From Candidatus Eremiobacteraceae bacterium (GTDB lineage: Bacteria; Vulcanimicrobiota; Vulcanimicrobiia; Eremiobacterales; Eremiobacteraceae): 64,000 nt of DNA. Position numbers and translations under genes: made by a program. Location: the NCBI GenBank assembly GCA_035314825.1, contig DATFYX010000020.1, positions 1-64,000 on the forward strand. Direction: 5' to 3'. The notes under the pieces are model-generated. The model was not told the DNA's origin. It searched no databases and worked only from the letters and a program-made list of their open reading frames with translations. This document shows positions 16,820 through 25,102 of the stretch, in pieces. Position 1 is the first letter of the stretch, and every line of letters begins with the position of its first letter.

Positions 16820-17200
16820 CTATCGCGGCTTCAATTGATGGAGGATGAACTCGTTGCCTTCGCTGTCCAGCGCGAACGCCAGAAAACAGCCGGGCGTTTC
16901 GTAGACCTTGGCGTCGTCCTCGAACGCGATGCCGCTCGCTTTGCATGCCGCGACCGCTGCGTTGATGTCCTCGACGCCGAAGTGGACCCCGCCGAGCTTC
17001 TCCCACGGCGCATTCGGCGGCTTGACGATACCGAACGTCTCGCCGGTTGGAAACGTCCACTCCGCGCCGACAGGCGGGTACTCCAACGTCGGAGCAAAGC
17101 CCAACAGGTCGGTGTAGAACTTCGTCGCCCGGTCGACGTCTTTCACGAGGTACGAGGTCGTATCGACGCCCCGGATTCCGATCTTGCTCGCCGTTGCCAT
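16820..17200 (-). CDS. VOC (glyoxalase-fold) family protein
   Basis: A 126-aa single-domain VOC protein. DTTSYLVKDVDRATKFYTDL is the standard N-terminal beta-alpha unit, and LAFALDSEGNEFILHQ the C-terminal strand with the metal-ligand Glu. HFGVEDINAAVAACKASG is the second repeat. Substrate unknown. Only distantly similar to the VOC gene at 1.6 kb. Upstream DNA carries GAAAGAACGT before the ATG, a weak SD. Confidence 0.85.
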   Translation of the reverse strand: MATASKIGIRGVDTTSYLVKDVDRATKFYTDLLGFAPTLEYPPVGAEWTFPTGETFGIVKPPNAPWEKLGGVHFGVEDINAAVAACKASGIAFEDDAKVYETPGCFLAFALDSEGNEFILHQLKPR

Positions 17201-17287
17201 CGCGTCACGTTCTTTCTCATGTGGGTTGCGTGTATGGGGCAGCGTGATTCGCTGGGCGGAGGGGCCGCTCCGCCTAGCGCAGAGGAT

Positions 17288-17938
17288 CTACCTCGGTCCA
17301 GCCGTCGCCGGCTCTCGTGTAGCGCTCCAATCAGCGATGATGTCGTCCACGGTCCGAAATTGCCGCTCCGGATCGCTCGCGTACCACGCCTTGAAATATT
17401 CGAGGCCCGCGGCATGCGCTTCGCCGGTGAACGCCGTCAGCACGTCGGTGACCCACACGAGATCGTAGCCGCGCTGGAATGCATCGCCCGAGGTATGGCG
17501 CGCGCAGCAATCGGTGTGGAGGCCCGTGATGTAGAGCCGCGTGATTCCGCGCTCGCGCAACACCTCGTCGATCGAGCTGCTGCAAAACGGGCTGTACGTC
17601 CGCTTGCCGAGCACGACGTCGCCCGGCTTCGGCGCGAGTTCCGTGACGATCTCGGCCTGCCTCGTGCCGGCCATCGCGTGCGGCGGCCATTTGCGCAGCT
17701 CGAAGTCGTCAAGGGTGTGGGCGTCCGTCGTGTAGATCACGGTCGCTCCCGCGCTGCGCGCCGCATCGAGCAGGCGCGACAGTCTGGGGATGATGCCTTG
17801 GGCGAGCTTTTGGTAGTCCGCGCCGCCGGCATCGGCGATCATGCCGCCCGGATACACGAAGTCGTTGGCGAGGTCGATGACGACGACCGCGCTTTTCGCA
17901 AGGTCGGCGGTCGAGATGTCGGGGGTTGTCCTGGACAT
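17288..17938 (-). CDS. Isochorismatase-family cysteine hydrolase
   Basis: A 216-aa hydrolase. VVVIDLANDFVYPGG gives the catalytic Asp (about 21), the Lys is in GDVVLGKRTYSPF (about 107), and the nucleophile Cys is in ITGLHTDCCARHTSGDAF (about 140). The family hydrolyses amides, nicotinamide-type bonds or isochorismate ethers; the individual substrate is not predictable. The ATG at 17938 has GGGAGA upstream. The gene is monocistronic as far as I can see. Confidence 0.88.
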   Translation of the reverse strand: MSRTTPDISTADLAKSAVVVIDLANDFVYPGGMIADAGGADYQKLAQGIIPRLSRLLDAARSAGATVIYTTDAHTLDDFELRKWPPHAMAGTRQAEIVTELAPKPGDVVLGKRTYSPFCSSSIDEVLRERGITRLYITGLHTDCCARHTSGDAFQRGYDLVWVTDVLTAFTGEAHAAGLEYFKAWYASDPERQFRTVDDIIADWSATREPATAGPR

Positions 17939-18090
17939 GACGGTATCTCCCATTGTTGAGTGGACCACCGCCGAGGGGCCGTTTGGGAAACGCCTGAGCC
18001 GTCGGGGTTGACGGCTGCTCTCATGCGGGGAACGCGGTGTCGCGTTACAGACCTATTCAGTCCGGCCTGGCGGCGGATTCCTGCTTAGAC

Positions 18091-18627
18091 CTAGTGGTGC
18101 TTCACGTACATGCCGTTTTCGGCTGTCGGCATCGGCTTAAGCGTCCACAAAGTTCCGTCCTGGTATTCGATCTTCAGGGCGACGCACTGCGGCTTCACTC
18201 GCGGAGTCGCGGGCGGATGGATGCCGTAAAGTCGCTTGATCTCAGCCCCGGGGGCAAAGGTGCCCTGGTCGCGCACCTCAGCGATGAGGATGTCGACGAC
18301 GACGAGCCCGAAGACGACCGTCTTCATCGGTTTGGGCGAAACGTTCGTGAAATCGATGAACAACCGCGACGGCGAACTTGCCGGCGGTTGGTAGTACGCA
18401 AGCCCGAATGGATCGTCCCAGTAGTACGGCGTGTCCGGATAGTAGCCGTCGCTATAACCGACATAGCTCGATGCCGGTCCGCCGCCTTGTCCGTAATTGA
18501 ATTGGGCGTCGCAGCGTGAGACCTTCACTTGGGCCGCGACCGGCGCGGCGTTCGGTGAGGGGTTGGCCAGGCACATCGCCGGCATAGAAAGCGCGACCGC
18601 GGTCGCAATCAGCAGTGTTGGTCTCAT
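18091..18627 (-). CDS. Secreted protein of unknown function
   Basis: A 178-aa exported protein. A strong SD (GGAGGAGA) sits before the ATG at 18627, and the signal peptide runs to CLANPSPNAAP. The mature protein has a Tyr/Pro/Gly-rich segment (SYVGYSDGYYPDTPYYW) and then a beta-rich domain (LFIDFTNVSPKPMKTVVFGLVV) reminiscent of small surface Ig-like domains that concern hydrogen-bonded strands. Two Cys residues. No known catalytic motif. It is divergent from the cyclase/NB-ARC gene. Confidence 0.65.
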   Translation of the reverse strand: MRPTLLIATAVALSMPAMCLANPSPNAAPVAAQVKVSRCDAQFNYGQGGGPASSYVGYSDGYYPDTPYYWDDPFGLAYYQPPASSPSRLFIDFTNVSPKPMKTVVFGLVVVDILIAEVRDQGTFAPGAEIKRLYGIHPPATPRVKPQCVALKIEYQDGTLWTLKPMPTAENGMYVKHH

Positions 18628-18765
18628 CGTCTCCTCCGTTGCGCGCATTTCCCTAACGCACGCGGCTATACCCGCAGGATCACCAGCGGAGGGCGGCCGC
18701 AGCATCGGCCGTCTGTGTTTTCAACGCGGATTTGTCGGCCTGCAAAGCGAACGAACCGTATCACA

Positions 18766-21528
18766 GTGGATACCGCCACCGTCATCTTGCTGTTCACCGA
18801 CATCCAGGGCAGCACCACGCGCTGGGAACGAGATCGTGCCGCGATGGCCGTCGCCGTGCGCCGGCACGACGAGCTGATAAACGCCGCGATCACGCAGTCG
18901 CGCGGGCGCGTCTTCAAGACGGTCGGCGATCAGTTCTGCGCGACGTTCTCCACGGCGTCCGACGCGATCGCGGCGGCGCTCCACGCGCAGCGGGTCCTCG
19001 CGGCAGAAGATTGGAGCGCCATCGACGGACTCGACGTGCGCATGGCGATCCACGCCGGTCAGGTCGAGGAGCGCGATGGCGATTATTTCGGCCGGCCCCT
19101 CAATAAAGTTGCCCGGCTGCTCGGCGTCGCGCACGGCGGACAGATCGTGCTCTCCGGCGCCGCCGCAAGTCTGATGTCGGGCGACCTTCCCGCAGGTGCG
19201 AAGCTGTCATATCTGGGGCAGCACAGGCTCAAGGACCTCGAAGGCGTAGAGAACGTCTATCAGCTGCTCGCACCGGATCTGCGCGAGCAGTTTCCGCCGC
19301 TGCGCTCGCTCGAAGAATTTCCCAATAATCTCCCGCTGCAACTTACGCCGTTCATCGACCGTCAAGACGACCTCAAGCGCCTTCACGGCCAACTCGAGAA
19401 GACGCGGCTGCTGACACTCGTCGGCACCGGCGGCGTCGGAAAGACGAGGTTGGCGCTGCAATTAGCGGCCGATTCGCTGACCCGCTTCCCCGACGGCGCG
19501 CGGTTCATCGATCTGTCCCTGACGACGAGCGCCGAGTCAGTGGCAGACGAAGCAGCTTCGATCTTGTCCACACGCGCAAGCGCGGACCAGAGCGTCACCG
19601 AGTCCATCATCACCGCCATTCGCGCTCAACAGATGCTGCTCGTCTTTGATGGCTGCGAACACGTTCTAGCGGCTACCAAGACCCTGATCGACAAAGTCGT
19701 GCACGCATGTCCGAATGTCAGCGTCCTGGTCACGTCGCGACAAGCGCTCGGCGTCGTGGGCGAGAGCGTTCACAACGTGAGCACGCTTGCCGCTCCGCCG
19801 GAAGGCACCGAGACCGCGACAGCCGCCCTGGGCTTTAGCGCGGTCAAGCTCTTCGTGGATCGCGCGACTGCGGCATCGAATCGCTTCACCTTGACCGACG
19901 CGAACGCCGCGACCGTCACGCACATCTGCCGGCGTTTGGACGGCATTCCGCTCGCGCTCGAGCTGGCGGCAGCGAAAACGTCGGTCCTGAACATCAAGCA
20001 GCTTGGGGAGAAACTGGACGAGCGTTTTCGTCTCCTGTCGGCGACCGGCAGCAATCGCCTGCCACGCCAGCAGACGCTGCGCGCGCTGATCGATTGGAGC
20101 TTCGATCTGCTCGAGGAGCCCGAGCGCGTGCTCTTCAGGCGCGTGTCCGTCTTCGCCGGAGGCTGGACGCTGCAGGCCGCAGCGGCGGTCTGCCCGGACG
20201 AAGGTATGGACGAATGGCAGGTGCTCGACTTGCTCTCCGCCCTCGTCTCAAAATCTCTCATCGCCGTGGAATCGTACGGCGACGATCAGCGCTACAGCAT
20301 GCTCAACTCGATCCGCGACTACGGTCGCGAGCGGCTGAGCGCGGCGAACGAGGCCGGCGCAATCGCTGCGAAGCACGCGCGCTACTACGCCGGCTTCGCC
20401 CGCGATCTGGCGCCTCTGGTGGAGGCGTTGGAGGACGTGCAGTGGCGGCATGCGCTCGCACCCGAGATCGACAACATCAGAGCAGCATTGGATCGGACGA
20501 TCGCGGGCGGCAACGATATCGAGCTCGGACTGGGTCTGCTCGCGCAGCTCGAGTGGCCGGAGCTGCTGACCACGCCCCAGGAAGCGATCCGCTGGTTCGA
20601 CGCGGCCGCAAAGGCGGTCGAGATGACGGACGACGCGCTGGCAAAGGCGCGAGTGCTGCGCCACTACGTTCGTCTGGACTGGATGGTGGGCCGTCCGATC
20701 GGTGCGCGGGAAAAGATGGCAAAGCGAGCGGTCGAGACCGCGCGGGCGAGCGGGGATCCGAGCGAAATCGCGCGAGCGCTTTCCAATCTCGGCAGCTGCT
20801 ATCGCGACGCCGGGCGTTTCGATGAAGCCGACGCGCTGTTCGTACAGGCCTACGCGGCGCCGGACGCCCTGTCCGCGATCGCAGCGAACGAGGTCCTGCG
20901 CAATTGGGCGGTGACGGATCTTCAGCGCGGCGAGCACGAGATCGCCCGCCGGCGCTTCACCGATGTCGCGCGCTGCGAGAGACCCGGCAGCGAGGCGCAT
21001 GCCAGCGCGCTGCTCAATCTCGGTGAACTCGAGTTCGCCGTGGGGAACTTCGAAGCCGCGCGAGGCGCCGCACGGCAAGCCAAGGAAGCGTTCGAGCGCC
21101 TCACGGCCGCGCCGCTCGGCCTTGTCATGTGCAATCTCGCAGCGTACGCGATGGCGGTCGACGACCTTGCGGAGGCTCGGGAGATGCTTCGAGAAGCGCT
21201 GAGACTCTCGAGGCAGTCGGGAGCTCGCTGGATGCTTATAGCGTTGGAACATCACGCCGTGCTCGCCGGACTCGCCGGCGATCACGAGCGCGCAGTGACC
21301 CTGCTCGGCTTCACCGAGCACCGCCGCCACGATGATCAACGGCAGCGGACCGAGCAGCACGGTTACGAACGTCTGATGGGTCTTTTGACGCAGATCTACG
21401 ATAAAGACGAGCTCGGGGAGCGGATGAACGCTGGGGCTCGGCTAAAGGACGAGCAGGCGTTGGAACACGCGGCGGCGATTAGCCGCCACACACATCACCA
21501 CACGCTGGCGGGGACCACCGCCGAATAG
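18766..21528 (+). CDS. Class III nucleotide cyclase fused to NB-ARC/STAND ATPase and TPR-like repeats
   Basis: A signalling protein of about 920 aa. Residues 1-165 are a class III cyclase domain: FTDIQGST gives the first metal Asp, KTVGDQF the Lys and second Asp, and LNKVARL the Asn/Arg transition-state pair, so it is probably active. Next comes a STAND/NB-ARC ATPase with Walker A VGTGGVGKTRLAL (about 222), LLVFDGCEH as Walker B and SVLVTSRQAL as sensor. The C-terminal half is helical with TPR-like repeats (ALSNLGSCYRDAGRFDEADALF). Similar to actinobacterial cyclase-ATPase regulators. A GTG at 18766 gives the usual short lead-in to the cyclase; GTG 18715 is the alternative. No SD is clear for either. 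Confidence 0.87.
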   Translation: MDTATVILLFTDIQGSTTRWERDRAAMAVAVRRHDELINAAITQSRGRVFKTVGDQFCATFSTASDAIAAALHAQRVLAAEDWSAIDGLDVRMAIHAGQVEERDGDYFGRPLNKVARLLGVAHGGQIVLSGAAASLMSGDLPAGAKLSYLGQHRLKDLEGVENVYQLLAPDLREQFPPLRSLEEFPNNLPLQLTPFIDRQDDLKRLHGQLEKTRLLTLVGTGGVGKTRLALQLAADSLTRFPDGARFIDLSLTTSAESVADEAASILSTRASADQSVTESIITAIRAQQMLLVFDGCEHVLAATKTLIDKVVHACPNVSVLVTSRQALGVVGESVHNVSTLAAPPEGTETATAALGFSAVKLFVDRATAASNRFTLTDANAATVTHICRRLDGIPLALELAAAKTSVLNIKQLGEKLDERFRLLSATGSNRLPRQQTLRALIDWSFDLLEEPERVLFRRVSVFAGGWTLQAAAAVCPDEGMDEWQVLDLLSALVSKSLIAVESYGDDQRYSMLNSIRDYGRERLSAANEAGAIAAKHARYYAGFARDLAPLVEALEDVQWRHALAPEIDNIRAALDRTIAGGNDIELGLGLLAQLEWPELLTTPQEAIRWFDAAAKAVEMTDDALAKARVLRHYVRLDWMVGRPIGAREKMAKRAVETARASGDPSEIARALSNLGSCYRDAGRFDEADALFVQAYAAPDALSAIAANEVLRNWAVTDLQRGEHEIARRRFTDVARCERPGSEAHASALLNLGELEFAVGNFEAARGAARQAKEAFERLTAAPLGLVMCNLAAYAMAVDDLAEAREMLREALRLSRQSGARWMLIALEHHAVLAGLAGDHERAVTLLGFTEHRRHDDQRQRTEQHGYERLMGLLTQIYDKDELGERMNAGARLKDEQALEHAAAISRHTHHHTLAGTTAE

Positions 21529-21542
21529 GGAGCGATATCACG

Positions 21543-21728
21543 ATGGCGAGCACGATGAAGGAACAGATACAGCAGCACCTCGATGCGCACGCGAAACAGA
21601 TCGACGAGCTTCACAAGAAATTGGACGCGGCGGTCGGCGTCGACAAGGAAAAGCTTCAAAAGGCCGTCGACAAGTTCAAAGCGGCGCACAAGCAGTTCCG
21701 CGACGACGCGCTCGCCTGCATGAACTAG
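21543..21728 (+). CDS. Small coiled-coil protein, 61 aa
   Basis: A very short, highly charged helical protein (KEQIQQHLDAHAKQIDELHK, DKEKLQKAVDKFKAAHKQF) that fits a coiled coil or helical hairpin. It starts 15 bp after the cyclase/NB-ARC stop, with GGGAG about 12 bp before its ATG, so it is probably translated from the same message. No family recognised. It may be a partner of the large protein (inference). Confidence 0.6.
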   Translation: MASTMKEQIQQHLDAHAKQIDELHKKLDAAVGVDKEKLQKAVDKFKAAHKQFRDDALACMN

Positions 21729-21740
21729 ACTACGCACGGA

Positions 21741-21796
21741 TGTAGTCCCGCGCTCTTAAGCGCGGGCAAGCCCGGCCTCAAGAGGCCGGGCCTACA
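21741..21796. repeat. Double-hairpin palindromic element
   Basis: Two perfect stem-loops stand in tandem: cccgcgct/agcgcggg (21747-21766) and gcccggcct/aggccgggc (21770-21791). They are framed by tgtag (21741-21745) and ctaca (21792-21796), which pair with each other, so the whole element can fold as a three-way junction. It separates the convergent coiled-coil and S53 genes and contains the S53 stop codon in its right arm. It may be a bidirectional terminator or a REP-type dispersed element. I noticed no second copy in the window. Confidence 0.65.
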
Positions 21797-23312
21797 TTGC
21801 GCGCAACGTCTTTTCTATCGCAACTCCGATCGGAATACCCAGCCCCGTGCATGGATCCCAACCAGCGCCGGCTTGAAAGCGGCCGTTGCTGCCCGCGGTG
21901 ATGTCGTGCAAGAGCGGCTCGGCGGATTGACGGTAGAGGATCGGCGAGAAAAAGCCGATCGGCACGCCGAGCCGTTGGTTGATCCGCGCGGTCAACGCTG
22001 CCCATAGCGGCGCGACCGAGCTCGTGCCGCCCATCGCCAACTCGGTTCCGTCCATGATCACGTAGTAGCCGGGCTGCTCCTGTGCAGCGACGTCCGGCAC
22101 ACCGCGCCCTGCGTGCATGCGGTGATGCGAAGCGACCGCTCGCACGGCGTCTTGCCACGTGGGGATGTCGAATCGCTCGCTGAATCCGCCGCCGGTCTTT
22201 TCCCACGCCTGCTCTTGTGCGTTCGCGCCTGCAGGGATCACCGTTGCGCCGCATGCGATCGCGAAAGGGCTTGATGCCGGCGCCAACACGTGTGGCGAAC
22301 CGTCATAGTCGAGCTCGGCGCCATTATCTCCGGACGAGCAGAAGACGGTCATGCCTGCCAGCGCCGCAGCGGCGAGCAGATCGTCAAGGATGTGCAGCGC
22401 GACGGGCGTCCACAGGTGTTCGGACCATCCGTAGCTGATCGACAGCACCGACGGCGCGTGCTCGGTGTCGAAGACCGCCTCGCGGATAGCGTCGAGAAAA
22501 CCCCGTTCGTCGTCGGGCGCCTCGTACACGACGATGCGCGCGCCGGGCGCAAGCGAGCCGATGATCTGGACGTCGAGCGCCGCTTCGAGGTCTTTAGTCG
22601 TCGCGAGCTCGTGCGCGACGGCGGCGTTGTCGACGCGCTTGACGATCGGCGCGGCGACGATGAGGCCCTGCGCCTTCATGCATTGATCGAAATCGCTCTG
22701 TTTGAACAAGCCGCGCAGCTGCACGACACCGATGGTCTGGCCGCGGCCGTCACCCTCAGGGAACTGATACCGCGTCGCGACATCGCGAGCTTGGAGCGGC
22801 GTCGAGTGGCGCGCCAACGACCCGAGCTTGCGCGAGCGCGGCCACTGGTGCAGCCCGAAGATGCCGTGGACGATGGCGGCGATGTCCGCTGGGACGTGCA
22901 GCGCGTTCGAGCGATGGCGGAAGCGGCGTTGGCTGTCGTCTTCGAAGATCGCTACGGTCGCACCGAAGGCTTCGATCAGACGCTCGAGCGAACCGCTGAC
23001 CGATACGGATCTCCACTGCGTTTCGGCGATGGTAAGCGCGAAACGTTCGCAGTAGCGCCGCAGCGCCTCGACATCTGCGGGGTCTGCGCCGGTCTGCTCC
23101 GCGAGCATTTTTCGATCGATATATGCGCGCCGCGACGGCGGTGTGGCCCCGAGCGCCCGTGCCCTGTCGGCGTCAAGTTCGCCGCCGCGCCTCGGACGCA
23201 GCCATGCCGTCAACAAGACGTCGTGATCGGCGACGAGCGGCTCGGCCTGGTGGCTCCCGGGCCAGACCTTGCGCTCCGTTCCCGGTATAGGAACGCGTTC
23301 TTCTGCTGCCAT
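21792..23312 (-). CDS. S53 (sedolisin/kumamolisin) serine peptidase
   Basis: A 506-aa peptidase. The N-terminal about 180 residues form the pro-domain (VLLTAWLRPRR..., RRYCERFALTIAETQ). The catalytic Glu and Asp are in KDLEAALDVQII (about 273-277), the oxyanion Asp in FCSSGDNGAELDY (about 363) and the nucleophile Ser in MGGTSSVAPLWAAL (about 455). The C-terminal calcium-binding loop is ITAGSNGRF and PCTGLGIPIG. I start at the ATG at 23312, because upstream sequence lacks family resemblance. No signal peptide is visible. Enzymes of this family work at acidic pH. Confidence 0.9.
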   Translation of the reverse strand: MAAEERVPIPGTERKVWPGSHQAEPLVADHDVLLTAWLRPRRGGELDADRARALGATPPSRRAYIDRKMLAEQTGADPADVEALRRYCERFALTIAETQWRSVSVSGSLERLIEAFGATVAIFEDDSQRRFRHRSNALHVPADIAAIVHGIFGLHQWPRSRKLGSLARHSTPLQARDVATRYQFPEGDGRGQTIGVVQLRGLFKQSDFDQCMKAQGLIVAAPIVKRVDNAAVAHELATTKDLEAALDVQIIGSLAPGARIVVYEAPDDERGFLDAIREAVFDTEHAPSVLSISYGWSEHLWTPVALHILDDLLAAAALAGMTVFCSSGDNGAELDYDGSPHVLAPASSPFAIACGATVIPAGANAQEQAWEKTGGGFSERFDIPTWQDAVRAVASHHRMHAGRGVPDVAAQEQPGYYVIMDGTELAMGGTSSVAPLWAALTARINQRLGVPIGFFSPILYRQSAEPLLHDITAGSNGRFQAGAGWDPCTGLGIPIGVAIEKTLRAM

Positions 23313-23456
23313 GCGCACCACGGGTTCGAAATCGTCCTTGCGACCCCTGTGGCTCGGCAAGGCTGGAAGGGCTCCCCTGGCGTCGAACGCGGACGAGTGG
23401 CTGAGCCTGTGCCGGTAAAGGGCATCGACGAAAGATCGCTGCGGCATCCATTAGAG

Positions 23457-24266
23457 ATGCCGTATTTCGTAGCATCGGTCGTGGTCAATTTCGCCTTGCT
23501 GGGGGGCGCTATCGTCCTGCTGTATCTGCAGCCCGACTGGCTCAAGAGCTATCCTTACATCGCCAAGCAGCTCGCATTGGTGCGCGACCTGACCCTCGCC
23601 GCACTGGTCGGCCTGCCGGCAATATCGTTCCTGCGCAGCGCTCGCAGAGCGCGCATGGTCGCCAACGCCGTGCTTGCGTCGGACGAACAGTTCAAGCCGC
23701 TGCGCGCGATCCTTGAAGAGCAATGCCGCGCTCTTGGCATGGCGGCCGTTCCGGAATTGTTTATCACCGACCGCGTGACTCCGCCGTTTTCGCAGGCCGG
23801 TTCGGATTGGAACCACGACTACATCGTTCTCGGAGAAGCCGCGCTCGAGACCGACCTTGCTCAATCGCACGACATCGCCGAATACTTCATCGGATACGAG
23901 CTTGGACGGATCAGGCTTGGACACACCCAGCTGTGGAACGAGCTGCTGCTCAAGTATATCGAAGTGATTCCTTATCTTGGGAACCCCTTGCGCCACGCGA
24001 GGACGTATTCGCGCGACCGCTACGGCGCGGTTCTCAGCGGGGGCCGCGTGAACGCGCTGCTCTTGTACGCGGCAAATCGCCGCCTTCTCGCCGACCTCGA
24101 CGCCGATGACTACATCCGGCACGCGCTGGGCGTCCGCGGCTTCTGGGTGACACTGGCCGCCCTTCAGGACTCGATGCCGCCGCTCGCGTTCCGCTTGCAG
24201 GAGCTGCACAAGAGGTCCATGACGTTGCAAGGCGGCATTGAGCCTCGACCAAAGGAGACCGATTGA
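23457..24266 (+). CDS. M48-like membrane protein lacking the catalytic HExxH motif
   Basis: A 269-aa protein with two N-terminal hydrophobic helices (about 3-22 and 40-58), then a domain ordered like an M48 peptidase. Where the family has HELGHxxLGH, this protein has YELGRIRLGH, so both zinc-ligand His of HExxH are lost. The later SRDRYGAVLSG corresponds to the ExxxD-type segment (usually ...EADRYGA), with the Glu missing. It therefore looks like a pseudoenzyme. Start is the ATG at 23457, divergent from the S53 gene and overlapping the next gene by one base. Confidence 0.65.
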   Translation: MPYFVASVVVNFALLGGAIVLLYLQPDWLKSYPYIAKQLALVRDLTLAALVGLPAISFLRSARRARMVANAVLASDEQFKPLRAILEEQCRALGMAAVPELFITDRVTPPFSQAGSDWNHDYIVLGEAALETDLAQSHDIAEYFIGYELGRIRLGHTQLWNELLLKYIEVIPYLGNPLRHARTYSRDRYGAVLSGGRVNALLLYAANRRLLADLDADDYIRHALGVRGFWVTLAALQDSMPPLAFRLQELHKRSMTLQGGIEPRPKETD

Positions 24267-25102
24267 TGATCCTACGCGGTGTTCTCACGCTGGCTCTTAT
24301 CGCAGCGTGCGTATTCTTCGCCCCGAGTCCTTCGCCCGCCGCGTCGGCGCCCGCGGCAACTCCGATGCCCATGAACATGGATATGGGTGGCATGCAGCCC
24401 AGCGCGACCCCGATGCCGAGTCAGATGATGCAGGACCCCGAGATGGGCATCGCATCGCCTGTGAACGACACCGACTGGTCGGTGTTCAACCATCGCGGCG
24501 CCGGATTTTTCCTGTTCTTCTGGGGCTTCACCGCGCTGATCGCCGGATTGATGTGGCCGCGCCGCACGTGGGTGAACTACGTGCCTGGACTGGTGCTGTT
24601 GGGTCTCGTGGAGTTTCTGTTCTTGCGCAACGACCCTAAGGCGTGGCCGAGCGGCCCGTACGGATTTTGGATGAGCTTCCAAGACCCCTCAGTACTGCAG
24701 CACCGGGTCTTCGTCGTTCTCCTGCTCGTGCTGGCGATCGTCGAACTGCTGCGCGCTGCTGATCTCTTGCCGCCGTTGTTGAAGGTGTGGGCCGTGCCGG
24801 CGATCGCTGTCTTCGGCGCCGTCTATCTGTTCTTCCACACGCATGGCGGCATCGAGACGCAGCAGATGATGAAGCACATGTCTGACCCGGGCATGGCGTC
24901 CAACCCGGCGATGCAGAAGATGATCGCTTCGATGCAAGCGGTCAAGCGCGAACACGCCATCTTCTCGTTCTTAGGTTTCGGACTTGCTGCCGCGAAACTG
25001 CTCGCCGACGGCGGACTGATCAAGGGGCGCTTGGGCGCGACGCTGTGGACGTTCTTCGCGATGGCGCTTGGGATCTACATGTTCGGCTTCTACGCGGAGT
25101 AG
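24266..25102 (+). CDS. Met-rich polytopic membrane protein of unknown function
   Basis: A 278-aa protein. The signal peptide is followed by a Met/Pro-rich segment (PMPMNMDMGGMQPSATPMPSQMMQ), the type often seen in copper-binding exported domains. About five TM helices follow (about 75-95, 100-115, 145-165, 175-190, 230-270), with a second Met-rich loop (QQMMKHMSDPGMASNPAMQK) between the last ones. It resembles copper-handling membrane proteins in style, but I cannot name a family. An SD (AAAGGAGA) precedes the ATG, and the gene shares one base with the pseudo-M48 stop, so they are coupled. Confidence 0.65.
   Translation: MILRGVLTLALIAACVFFAPSPSPAASAPAATPMPMNMDMGGMQPSATPMPSQMMQDPEMGIASPVNDTDWSVFNHRGAGFFLFFWGFTALIAGLMWPRRTWVNYVPGLVLLGLVEFLFLRNDPKAWPSGPYGFWMSFQDPSVLQHRVFVVLLLVLAIVELLRAADLLPPLLKVWAVPAIAVFGAVYLFFHTHGGIETQQMMKHMSDPGMASNPAMQKMIASMQAVKREHAIFSFLGFGLAAAKLLADGGLIKGRLGATLWTFFAMALGIYMFGFYAE

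Noticed and set aside
20248-21360. 370-codon minus-strand frame opposite the cyclase/NB-ARC gene
   Set aside because: Arg/His/Val-rich shadow of the TPR-like coding region.
22290-23456. Upstream extension of the pseudo-M48 gene by 389 codons
   Set aside because: This part is antisense to the S53 peptidase, with shadow composition. The ATG at 23457 starts the hydrophobic N-terminus.
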